This document shows, piece after piece, positions 31,360-39,009 of a stretch of DNA of 45,819 nt. Within the stretch, counting starts at the first letter, position 1. Each line of letters opens with the position of its first letter. The stretch spans positions 1-45,819 of the forward strand of contig JASJCN010000018.1 in assembly GCA_030065975.1 (NCBI GenBank). The letters run 5' to 3'. The notes under the pieces are model-generated. The model was not told the origin of the DNA, did not search any database, and was given only the letters and a program-made list of their open reading frames with translations. The DNA comes from Myxococcota bacterium. GTDB taxonomy: Bacteria > Myxococcota_A > UBA9160 > UBA6930. A program made the translations under genes and the position numbers.

Positions 31360-32678
31360 AGCGGCCCACCGCGGCCGGGCTGCGGCGCGGACTCCCTCCC
31401 GCGCTGAACGGGCTGCTCGACCGCGTGCTCGGCGAAGCCGAGAGCGGCGGCATCGGGGTGCTCGCGGTGGGCGGACCCGTGCGCGACTTCCTGCTCGGGC
31501 GAGGCGTGCGCGACCTCGACCTCGTGGTCGAGCCCGCGAAGGGGCGCGACGCGATCTCGCTCGCCCGCGCCGCCGCGCCGAAGGGCGCGCGGGTGGTGGC
31601 CCACCAACGCTTCGGCACGGTCAAGATCGAGACGGCGGAGGCGACCCTCGACCTCGCGACGCTGCGCTCGGAGACCTACTCCTCGCCGGGCGCGCTGCCG
31701 CGGGTGCAGCCGGGCTCGCTCCGCGAGGATCTCGAGCGCCGCGACTTCAGCGTGAACGCCCTGGCCATGCCGCTCACCGAGGCGGCGCGGGCCGATCGGC
31801 CGACGCTCATCGATCCGGGCCGCGGCCGCGAAGATCTCGAGGCCCGGCGCCTCCGCGTGTTCCACGAGCGCAGCTTCCACGACGATCCGACCCGGGCGCT
31901 GCGCGCCGCGCGGCTGGCGCCGCGGCTCGGCTTCCATCTCGTGCGCGGCTCCCGGGCGGCCCTGCGCGACGCGCTGCGAGACGGCGCCTTCGCGGCGGTC
32001 TCGGCCGAGCGCTACCGGGCGGAGATCGAGCGGGTGTTCCTCGACCGGCCCCTCGGGCTCGAGTCGGTGGCGGCGATCCAGCTGCTGGCCGACTGGCACG
32101 TACTCGCGGCTCTCGAGCCCGGTCTCACGCTGCCCGCGGTCGCGGCGCCCAGGCTCCGGCGGCTGGGCAAGCTCGCCGGCTCGGGCCCCTTCGAGACGGC
32201 CGAGGCGTGGCAGGCCGGGATGCGCGTCTGGCTCCAGCCCCTCGAGAGCGGGCTTCGCAGGAGGGCCCTGTCGCGCCTCGCCGTGCGCGGCGAGGACGCC
32301 GAACGCATCCACCGCTTCCCCCGAGAGGCGTCCCGCTGGCTGCGTTCGCTCGGAAGGGCGCGCGGCCGCGGGGCCGTGGCCGCCACGCTGCTCGCTTGCA
32401 GCGAGGAGGACCTGCTCGCACTGGCCGCGGTGGCCGACCCCGGCGTCCGGCGCAAGATCCTGCGATTCGCCAGCGAGGACCGCGGCGTGACGCTGCCCGT
32501 GACCGGGCGCGACCTGGTGGCGGCCGGGCTCTCCGGGCCGGCGGTGGGCCGGGCGCTCGAGCAGATCCGCATCGCGGTGCTGGACCGCGCGGTGCGCGAC
32601 CGCGACGAGGCCCTGGCCCTGGCCGCCGAGGTCGGCCGGCGCTCGCGGCCCCGGCGCCGCGCGAAGGAGCGGCTATGA
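31356..32678 (+). CDS. cca: tRNA CCA nucleotidyltransferase / poly(A) polymerase family (class II)
   Basis: 440 residues. The head domain has GGPVRDFLLGRGVRDLDLVV (39-58; metal Asp53 and Asp55). The RRDFSVNALAM motif and the HDDPTRALRAARL neck follow. The remainder is a helical body and tail with no HD phosphohydrolase domain. It adds or repairs the 3' CCA of tRNA; a poly(A) polymerase or an A-adding half-enzyme is possible, since class II enzymes are hard to tell apart by eye. The Arg-rich C-terminus ends in RRSRPRRRAKERL. ATGA overlaps with xerD before it and scpA after it. Confidence 0.85.
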   Translation: MKRPTAAGLRRGLPPALNGLLDRVLGEAESGGIGVLAVGGPVRDFLLGRGVRDLDLVVEPAKGRDAISLARAAAPKGARVVAHQRFGTVKIETAEATLDLATLRSETYSSPGALPRVQPGSLREDLERRDFSVNALAMPLTEAARADRPTLIDPGRGREDLEARRLRVFHERSFHDDPTRALRAARLAPRLGFHLVRGSRAALRDALRDGAFAAVSAERYRAEIERVFLDRPLGLESVAAIQLLADWHVLAALEPGLTLPAVAAPRLRRLGKLAGSGPFETAEAWQAGMRVWLQPLESGLRRRALSRLAVRGEDAERIHRFPREASRWLRSLGRARGRGAVAATLLACSEEDLLALAAVADPGVRRKILRFASEDRGVTLPVTGRDLVAAGLSGPAVGRALEQIRIAVLDRAVRDRDEALALAAEVGRRSRPRRRAKERL

Positions 32679-33574
32679 TTCCGCCGGCTCCCGATCATCC
32701 CCCGTCCTCCGTGGAGCCCGAAGTGCAGAGTTCCCAGTCCGCAGCTGGCGCCCAAGGCGCTGCTGGCGGCGTCGAGTCCGCGTCCGCGGCGGTCGCCGTG
32801 AAGCTGCCCCTCTTCGAGGGGCCGCTCGATCTGCTGTTGCACCTGATCCGCATCAACGAGGTGGATGTCACCGACATCCCCATCGCCCAGATCGCGGCCC
32901 AGTACGTCGAGACTCTCGAGCTGATGCAGGAGCTCGATCTCGACGTGGCCGGCGAGTACCTGGTGATGGCCGCGACCCTCGGCTGGATCAAGTCGCGGCT
33001 GCTGCTGCCCGCCATCGAGGCCGAGAGTGACGAGGAGGAGATCGACCCGCGCGCGGAGCTGATGCAGCGGCTGCTCGAGTACCAGCGCTTCAAGGAGGCG
33101 TCGGAGGAGCTCGGGGAGCGGCACCGGGAGGGGCGCGACGTGTTCCGCGCGGCCTCGACCGAGATCGAGCCCACGCCCGAGGGCGAGCGCGAGGTGGCCG
33201 TCGGTCTGGTCGACCTGCTCGAGGCCTATCGGCGCGTGATCCGCGGCAAGCCCAAGCGGGTCCGCGGCGTGCACGAGGTCGAGGGCGAGCCGGTCACCGT
33301 CCACGAGCGCATGATGGCCGTGATGGAGTGCCTCGACGACGTGGAGCAGCTCGAGTTCCACCAGATCTTCGAGCTCGGCGACCAGACGCGAGAGCCCTCG
33401 CGAGCGCTCTTCGTCACGACCTTCCTGGCGATCCTCGAGCTGATGCGGCTGATGGCCCTTCGCGCCTACCAGGGCGTCGACGAGGAGGGCGTGCCCGAGG
33501 GTCCGATCCGGCTGCGACGGCACCGGCCCGAGGACGGCCAGGACTGGCGGGAGCGCATCGCAGAGATCATGTGA
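32675..33574 (+). CDS. scpA: Segregation and condensation protein A (kleisin)
   Basis: 299 residues. A polar N-terminal extension of about 40 residues (SSQSAAGAQGAAGG) precedes the kleisin start KLPLFEGPLDLLLHLI. DLDVAGEYLVMAATLGWIKSRLLLP follows in the SMC-neck-binding helices, and the C-terminal winged helix is near LFVTTFLAILELMRL. ScpA bridges the SMC heads and binds ScpB. The ATG overlaps the cca stop; AAGGAG lies about 6 nt upstream. A hairpin follows the stop. Confidence 0.95.
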   Translation: MIPPAPDHPPSSVEPEVQSSQSAAGAQGAAGGVESASAAVAVKLPLFEGPLDLLLHLIRINEVDVTDIPIAQIAAQYVETLELMQELDLDVAGEYLVMAATLGWIKSRLLLPAIEAESDEEEIDPRAELMQRLLEYQRFKEASEELGERHREGRDVFRAASTEIEPTPEGEREVAVGLVDLLEAYRRVIRGKPKRVRGVHEVEGEPVTVHERMMAVMECLDDVEQLEFHQIFELGDQTREPSRALFVTTFLAILELMRLMALRAYQGVDEEGVPEGPIRLRRHRPEDGQDWRERIAEIM

Positions 33575-33577
33575 GGC

Positions 33578-33595
33578 GGGCGACGGAGGTCGCCC
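33578..33595 (+). other. Perfect small hairpin just after the scpA stop
   Basis: GGGCGAC-GGAG-GTCGCCC, a 7-bp perfect stem with a 4-nt loop, 3 nt after scpA. A second imperfect stem (GGGC-GCGA-GCCC, near 33609) follows. There is no U-tract. It may tune scpA:scpB stoichiometry. The rest of the 93-bp spacer holds only the scpB ribosome binding site. Confidence 0.45.
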
Positions 33596-33667
33596 GAGCA
33601 GCGGGTCGGGCGCGAGCCCGTCCGGTTCGTCCATGAGGAGCCCCGGGGTCGGGGCGGGGGAGTCGAG

Positions 33668-34360
33668 TTGGATCGCGAACGACGCAAGCAGATCGTGGAG
33701 GCCCTGATCCTCGCCGCGGAGGAGCCGATCTCGGCCAAGCGGCTCGCCGATCTGGTGCCGCACCTGACTCCCGCCAAGGCCAAGGAGATGGTGAAGGAGC
33801 TCAGCGCCGAGTACGAGGAGTCCGGCCGCGGCTTCGAGATCTGGGAGGTCGCGGGGGGTTATCAGCTGCGGACGCTCCCGGACCTCGCTCCCTACGTCCG
33901 CGGCCTGCTCAAGGAGCGGGCCCTGCGTCTCTCGCGCGCGGCGATCGAGACGCTCTCGGTGGTGGCCTACAAGCAGCCGGTGACCCGCGCCGAGATCGAG
34001 CACATCCGGGGCGTGGACGTGGGTGCCGTGATCCGCAGCCTGGTGGAGCGCAACCTGATCCGCATCGCCGGCCACCGCGAGGTGCCCGGTCGCCCCATGG
34101 TCTACGGCACCACCCGTCGCTTCCTCGAGGTCTTCGGCCTGAAGAGCCTGGACGACCTGCCGACGCTCCGCGAGATCGAGGAGCTGCTGCCGCCCGCCGA
34201 CGAGCCGAGGGAGGGCGAGGGTGACGCGAGCGAGGCCTCCGCGGAGGCGACGCCGGGCGAGGATGCCGAGGAGGCCTCGGCCGGAGCGCCCGCCGTGATC
34301 GAGATCGCGACCGAGAGCGACCCCGACGAGCGCCCGCCGGAGCCCCACGAGATCCACTGA
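33668..34360 (+). CDS. scpB: Segregation and condensation protein B
   Basis: 230 residues from a TTG with GGGGGAG about 5 nt upstream. Two winged-helix domains (about 5-80 and 90-165) carry VEALILAAEEPISAKRLADL and SVVAYKQPVTRAEIEHIRGV with the closing GRPMVYGTTRRFLEVFGL. A disordered acidic tail (about 175-230) rich in Glu, Ala and Pro follows. It dimerises on ScpA within the SMC condensin. The rluB gene follows after 2 nt, a widely conserved order. Confidence 0.95.
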   Translation: MDRERRKQIVEALILAAEEPISAKRLADLVPHLTPAKAKEMVKELSAEYEESGRGFEIWEVAGGYQLRTLPDLAPYVRGLLKERALRLSRAAIETLSVVAYKQPVTRAEIEHIRGVDVGAVIRSLVERNLIRIAGHREVPGRPMVYGTTRRFLEVFGLKSLDDLPTLREIEELLPPADEPREGEGDASEASAEATPGEDAEEASAGAPAVIEIATESDPDERPPEPHEIH

Positions 34361-34362
34361 GC

Positions 34363-35148
34363 GTGCCCGAGCGGCTCCAGAAGCTCCTGGCCGCGGCCGG
34401 GCTGGCGTCGCGGCGGGAGGCCGAGAGCTGGATCCGCGCGGGGCGTGTGACGGTGAACGGGCGCGTGGCGACCCTCGGAGAACGCGCCGACCCGGAGACG
34501 GACGAGGTGCGCGTCGACGGCGAGCCCCTCGCCCGGGAGACGCTCCGCTACTGGCTCCTGCACAAGCCCCGCGGCGTGATCACCACCACCTCCGACCCCC
34601 ATGCCGCGGAGATGGGGCGGCGTACGGTGCTGGAGCTGCTGCCGGAACGGGCGCGGGACGTGCGGCTGTTTCCGGTGGGGCGGCTCGACGTCGACTCCGA
34701 GGGGTTGCTGCTGTTGACGAACGACGGCGCCGTCGCCCAGGCGCTGCTGCACCCCTCGATGGGTTGCGAGAAGGTCTACCGGGTGACCGTGCGGGGCCGG
34801 CTGCGGAACGCCGAGGCCGAGCGCCTGGCCGGGGGCCTCGTCCTCGAGGATGGACCCATGGCGCGCTGCAAGGTCGGGCCGCGGCGCTTCGACGCGGATC
34901 GCGAGCGCACGACCTTCGAGCTCACCTTGAGGGAAGGGCGCAAGCGCCAGATCCGGCGGGCGATGGCCCAGCTCGAGCACCCGGTGGTCAGGCTGCTGCG
35001 GGTGCGCATGGGGCCCATCGAGCTCGGGGACCTCCCGCGCGGTGCAGCGCGGCCGCTCACGGCCCGCGAGGTGCGCCGGCTGATCGAGTTCGCCGGCACA
35101 CGCAGGGAGCACGCAAGGACGCGCGCAAGCTCGCGCCCGCACAGCTGA
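34363..35148 (+). CDS. rluB: 23S rRNA pseudouridine synthase RluB/RsuA family
   Basis: 261 residues from a GTG. An S4 RNA-binding domain (1-55: PERLQKLLAAAGLASRREAE) is followed by the synthase core. Catalytic Asp109 is in FPVGRLDVDSEGLLLLTNDG, and REGRKRQIRRAM and LLRVRMGPIELGDLPRG close the fold. The scpB-rluB order supports RluB (U2605 in E. coli numbering) over RsuA or RluE. The Arg-rich tail (TRREHARTRASSRPHS) is short. Confidence 0.92.
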   Translation: MPERLQKLLAAAGLASRREAESWIRAGRVTVNGRVATLGERADPETDEVRVDGEPLARETLRYWLLHKPRGVITTTSDPHAAEMGRRTVLELLPERARDVRLFPVGRLDVDSEGLLLLTNDGAVAQALLHPSMGCEKVYRVTVRGRLRNAEAERLAGGLVLEDGPMARCKVGPRRFDADRERTTFELTLREGRKRQIRRAMAQLEHPVVRLLRVRMGPIELGDLPRGAARPLTAREVRRLIEFAGTRREHARTRASSRPHS

Positions 35149-35246
35149 ACCAGGCTTCCCACGCCACTTTCGGTTCGGCCGGAACTCCCTGGAATTCCGA
35201 CACTTTCGACCCCTCCGGCGCCACTTCCATCGAGGGAGTCCACGCC

Positions 35247-36113
35247 ATGGGAAGCAAGCTGCGCGCCTCGATGAGGGGATGGGTCCTGGTCGCCGGAGCG
35301 GGAATCGGCTCGGCGGCGGGAGCCTCGATCACCGGAGTCTGCCCGGACGGCAGCATATTCATCGTCCAACGGGAGAGCCAGATCCCGTGCAGCGCCGCCA
35401 AGCGCATGGAGCCCCACGAGGTGCCGCCCATGCGGCCCGAGCTGCTCCCGCGCCCCTACACCTGGCAGGTGTGGAACCAGCAGCAGGACCCGAACAACCC
35501 CTACAACCTGATCGACTCCGCGCGGCAGGTGCAGGGGCTCAGGGGTGCGGCCCAGGGCGCCCAGCCCGGGGCGCCGGGCACGGCCTCGCCCGGGGCCAAC
35601 GTCGCGGCACTGCCGCCCGACGTGGGTCGCGCGGCCCCCGGCCTGCCGTCGCGTCCGCTGGATCTCGGCATGGGCGACGAGGAGCTGCGCAGCCTGTTCC
35701 AGATCGTGGAGCTGACCCAGGAGAAGGTCCCGGTCCAGTTCGCGCGCAACACCGCCGACGGCCGCGGAGTGTTCCGCGTGGCCTTCGCCCGCTCCGTCGC
35801 CTTCGAGGGCCGCCTGCGCGAGGCCTGGGAGTCGCGCGGTGGCCTCGGCGCGTCGAAGGTCCTGCTCTTCACCGCGTTCTCGAAGCGGCCCGTCGACTTC
35901 CACGCGAACTTCACCTTCGTCCAGGGGCACCTGACCTACCAGCCCGACTCGGCGAACCCCAAGCAGATCGGGGTCCTCCAGGGCCGACTCGGCGAGCTCG
36001 AGGGCGGCGAGGGTGTGCTCGGCTACGTGGTCCTGCCCGAGACCCTCGATCTCGGCGGCGAGATCGACGTCTACTGGAACGACCGCCGCACGACCGCTCG
36101 CTTCGGCGGCTAG
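35247..36113 (+). CDS. Secreted hypothetical protein
   Basis: 288 residues; the ATG at 35247 has GAGGGAG about 8 nt upstream. A signal peptide (MGSKLRASMRGWVLVAGAG... to about residue 27) precedes a compact Cys pair region (VCPDGSIFIVQRESQIPC). A Pro-rich patch (EVPPMRPELLPRPYTW), a Gln/Gly/Ala linker and a C-terminal beta-rich domain of about 130 residues (FTFVQGHLTYQPDS, YVVLPETLDLGGEIDVYW) follow. I do not recognise the family. It sits at the end of the plus-strand run, and its stop overlaps the convergent dehydrogenase stop in CTAG. The 98-bp spacer before it holds repeated CACTTTCG motifs but no clear promoter. Confidence 0.65.
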   Translation: MGSKLRASMRGWVLVAGAGIGSAAGASITGVCPDGSIFIVQRESQIPCSAAKRMEPHEVPPMRPELLPRPYTWQVWNQQQDPNNPYNLIDSARQVQGLRGAAQGAQPGAPGTASPGANVAALPPDVGRAAPGLPSRPLDLGMGDEELRSLFQIVELTQEKVPVQFARNTADGRGVFRVAFARSVAFEGRLREAWESRGGLGASKVLLFTAFSKRPVDFHANFTFVQGHLTYQPDSANPKQIGVLQGRLGELEGGEGVLGYVVLPETLDLGGEIDVYWNDRRTTARFGG

Positions 36114-37192
36114 AGGGTCGGCTGGCGCAGGGCGAGGGCCCGGCCCAGCTGGGCCCGGGTGCTCCCGTAGAAGCTCTCCAGGGTCTTGGTGCGCTTCAGG
36201 AAGATGTGCGGGTCGTACTCCCACGTGTAGCCGACGCCGCCGTGCAGCTGGATCGCCTGGCCGCAGACGTAGCGCGCGGCGGCTCCGGCCCAGGCCTTGG
36301 CCACCGCCGTCAGATAGGCGGCGGTCTCGGGCTCCTGCTCCTCCGACCAGGCGGCCCGGTACACGGCGGAGCGGCTGCTCTCCACCTGCATCAGCATGTC
36401 CGCGGCCCGGTGTTGGAGCACCTGGAGCGAGCCGATCGGGACGCCGAAGGCCTCGCGCTCGGAGATGTACGCGACGGTGATCTCGAGGGCGCGCTCCATC
36501 AGACCGAGCAGGCCGGCCGATGCGCCGAGGGCGCCCAGGCGCTCGTGCTCCTCGATCAGGCGCGCGGCCGCCTCGCCCTCGGCGACGAGCTCGGCCGGCT
36601 CGTCGATGGCGATCTCGGCGAAGCGCTGGGCGTGGTCGATCGTCGGGAGCGGCGTCGCGCTGAACCCCGCGCCCGGCCGCTCGACCAGGGCGAGGCCCTC
36701 CCGGGTCGTGACCAGCAGCGCGTCGGCGTGGGCGCCGAAGGGGACGAAGGTCTTCGTGCCGCGGACGCGTCCGGCCTCGAAGCGGGCCTCGGGCGCGTCC
36801 GGGTCGCTGCGCGTGGGATCCTCGAGGCGCGCCATCACCACCAGCGCCTCGCCGGCGCGAGCGCGCTCGCCGAGCCGAGCCGCGGCCTCGTGGTCGCAGC
36901 CCGAGAGCGTGCGCACACCGAGGGCCAGGTCCAGGAACGGGCCGGGGAGGGCGACCCGGCCCATCTCGGCCAGCACCGCCGCGAAGGCCAGCGCGCCCAT
37001 GCCGCCGTCGTCCTCGGGGAGCAGCAGCCCCGGGTAGCCGAGCTCTCCGAGCTGGGCGTGGAACGGCTTGGAGAAGCCCTCGGGCGTGTCCTCCATCACG
37101 GCGCGGGTCTCGGAGAGCGGGGCCTCCTTCTCGAGGAGCTCCCGGGTGCTCTGCTTCAGGAGGGCGCGGTCTTCGTCGAGCTCGAACTGCAT
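36110..37192 (-). CDS. Acyl-CoA dehydrogenase, FadE28-type subunit
   Basis: 360 residues. All three ACAD domains are present: helical N-term (LDEDRALLKQSTRELLE), beta middle, and helical C-term with REAFGVPIGSLQVLQHRAADM and QLHGGVGYTWEYDPHIFLKR. The position of the MCAD catalytic Glu (YEGT) reads YGST, so it lacks the usual base. It is shorter than homotetrameric ACADs. With the adjacent gene it resembles the two subunits of heteromeric ACADs that act on bulky side-chain acyl-CoAs such as steroids in actinobacteria. The substrate here is unknown. The start is 9 nt after the partner's stop. Confidence 0.85.
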   Translation of the reverse strand: MQFELDEDRALLKQSTRELLEKEAPLSETRAVMEDTPEGFSKPFHAQLGELGYPGLLLPEDDGGMGALAFAAVLAEMGRVALPGPFLDLALGVRTLSGCDHEAAARLGERARAGEALVVMARLEDPTRSDPDAPEARFEAGRVRGTKTFVPFGAHADALLVTTREGLALVERPGAGFSATPLPTIDHAQRFAEIAIDEPAELVAEGEAAARLIEEHERLGALGASAGLLGLMERALEITVAYISEREAFGVPIGSLQVLQHRAADMLMQVESSRSAVYRAAWSEEQEPETAAYLTAVAKAWAGAAARYVCGQAIQLHGGVGYTWEYDPHIFLKRTKTLESFYGSTRAQLGRALALRQPTL

Positions 37193-37201
37193 GGACGTCC
37201 C

Positions 37202-38380
37202 CTACTTGCCGGAGGGCAGGCGCAGGACCCGCTTGGCGATGATGTTGCGCTGGATCTCGTTCGATCCCGAGTAGATCGAGCCGGCCCGTGACCACAGGTA
37301 CTCGTAGGCCCAGTCGACCTCGTCGCGAGCGCTGGGTGAGCTCGCGACCAGCTGGCCCTGGGGGCCGAGCAGATCGAGAGCCGAGTCGGTGAGCCGCTGG
37401 TGGTACTCGCTCCAGAAGATCTTCTCGATCGACGACTCGGGGCCGGGTGCGTTCCCGGCGGCGAGGTCGGCGAGCGTGCGCAGCCCGTTGCCGCGCATGA
37501 CCTCGTTCTCGACCACCAGGCGGCCGAGCTTCTCCTCCACGTCGTCGCGTTCGGCGCGGCCCGCCTCGTGCACGCCGCGGATCAGCCCGTCGAGCTGGGT
37601 GTCGAACTGCGCCGGGTACATGATCGAGGCCGCGCCCCGCTCGTAGCTGAGCACGGTCATGGCGATGCGCCAGCCCTCGCCGACCTGGCCCACCAGGTGG
37701 TCGCCCTTGGCGAGCGCCCCGTCGAAGAACACCTCGCCGAACTCCGACTCGCCGGTGATCTGCTTGAGCCCGCGCATCTCGACGCCGGGCTGGTCGATGG
37801 GGACGAGGAAGAAGCTGATCCCGCCGTAGCGGTCGTCCATGTCGGTCCGGGCCAGGACGAAGATCCAGTCCGACCACAGGCCAAAGGTGGTCCAGACCTT
37901 CTGGCCGGTGATGCGCCAGTCCGAGCCGTCGCGCTCGGCGCGGGTGCGCAGCGAGGCGAGGTCGCTCCCGGCGCCCGGCTCGCTGAAGCCCTGACACCAG
38001 ATCTCGTCGCAAGCGAGCATCTTCGGGATGAAGCGCCGCCGCTGCTCCTCGCTGCCGTGGTGGATCAGGGCCGGGCCGAGCAGCGAGATGCCGAGGAAGT
38101 TCGGTACCTGCGGGGCGTCGGCGGCCGCGAGCTCTGCCTGGAGGAGGGCCTCGTCGGCCTCGCTGGCGCCGCGTCCGCCCCACTCGGCGGGCCAGCCCAT
38201 GCCCAGGTAGCCCGCGGCGTGGAGCTTCTTCTGCCACGCGCGGCGCACCTCGACGAGCGAGTCGGCGTCGTGCTTCGGGTCGCGCTTCTCGAGGCTGAAG
38301 GGGCGCTCGAGGTTCTCGGCGATCCAGGCGCGGACCTCGTCGCGGAAGGCGATCTGCTCGGGGGTGAAGTGCAGGTCCAT
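37202..38380 (-). CDS. Acyl-CoA dehydrogenase, FadE29-type catalytic subunit
   Basis: 392 residues; the ATG at 38380 has GGAGG about 6 nt upstream. MDLHFTPEQIAFRDEVRAWI opens the N-terminal domain. The FAD-contacting WCQGFSEPGAGSDLASLRT (about 129-146) and ITGQKVWTTF follow. Glu247 in LSYERGA is placed like the catalytic base of isovaleryl-CoA-type ACADs. The C-term IYSGSNEIQRNIIAKRVLRLP lacks the MCAD-type Glu. It probably pairs with the downstream subunit. It follows the CAP gene by 67 nt, with no obvious promoter between. Confidence 0.87.
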   Translation of the reverse strand: MDLHFTPEQIAFRDEVRAWIAENLERPFSLEKRDPKHDADSLVEVRRAWQKKLHAAGYLGMGWPAEWGGRGASEADEALLQAELAAADAPQVPNFLGISLLGPALIHHGSEEQRRRFIPKMLACDEIWCQGFSEPGAGSDLASLRTRAERDGSDWRITGQKVWTTFGLWSDWIFVLARTDMDDRYGGISFFLVPIDQPGVEMRGLKQITGESEFGEVFFDGALAKGDHLVGQVGEGWRIAMTVLSYERGAASIMYPAQFDTQLDGLIRGVHEAGRAERDDVEEKLGRLVVENEVMRGNGLRTLADLAAGNAPGPESSIEKIFWSEYHQRLTDSALDLLGPQGQLVASSPSARDEVDWAYEYLWSRAGSIYSGSNEIQRNIIAKRVLRLPSGK

Positions 38381-38447
38381 CGGGGCCTCCGTGGTGGGAC
38401 GGAAGCTTCGCCGAGACCCCCGGGCCTTCGCCACCCGGACCGTGGGG

Positions 38448-38951
38448 TCAGTCCCGCGGCACCGTCACGTAGAGCTGGGTCACGAAGATGCGCCCGTCCG
38501 GGGCGCGCGCCATGCCGATGCCCGTCTGGTTGAAGGGCCTCGCGCGGAGGTTGCGCAGGTGGTCGGGCGAGTGGATCCAGCCCTGCAGGATCGCCTCGAC
38601 AACCGGACGCTCGCTGGTCTGCCCGGCGTTCTCCGCCGCCAGGCTGAAGCCCTCGATTCCCGCGGCCTGGATCCGGTCGACGGGATTCGCGCCGTCGGGC
38701 GACACGTGGGCGAAGTAGCCGCGAGCGATCATGTCCTCGGAGTGCGCGCGGGCCACCCCGTCGAGGTCGCTGCGCCGCGACAGCGGGATCAGCTGCTGGT
38801 CGCGTCGGAAGGCATTCACCTCGTCGTGGAGGGCCGCCTCGAGCCGGGCCAGCTCGGCGGGCTCGCTCTTCGCGGCGGCGGGCCACAGGAAGAGCATGCC
38901 CATCAGCAAGCCGATCAGGAAGCAGTTGGCCTGGAAGAAGCTGCGCGGCAA
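38448..38951 (-). CDS. CAP-domain (SCP/YkwD-like) exported protein
   Basis: 167 residues from a TTG at 38951, with GGAGA about 8 nt upstream; no ATG keeps the whole signal sequence. The signal peptide is RSFFQANCFLIGLLMGMLFLWPAAA, read across residues 3-27. The CAP domain follows with LHDEVNAFRRDQQLIPL, HSEDMIARGYFAHVSPDG, GWIHSPDHLRNL and FVTQLYV. The usual His/Glu pocket residues (HSEDM, AENAG, HSPDH) are present. CAP proteins are secreted with varied roles (lipid binding, hydrolysis, wall remodelling); none can be assigned. Confidence 0.82.
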   Translation of the reverse strand: MPRSFFQANCFLIGLLMGMLFLWPAAAKSEPAELARLEAALHDEVNAFRRDQQLIPLSRRSDLDGVARAHSEDMIARGYFAHVSPDGANPVDRIQAAGIEGFSLAAENAGQTSERPVVEAILQGWIHSPDHLRNLRARPFNQTGIGMARAPDGRIFVTQLYVTVPRD

Positions 38952-39009
38952 CCTGGAGTCTCCGGATTCGTTCGGGCGGTTCGGGCCATTCGGACAGATG
39001 GGCCGGGGC

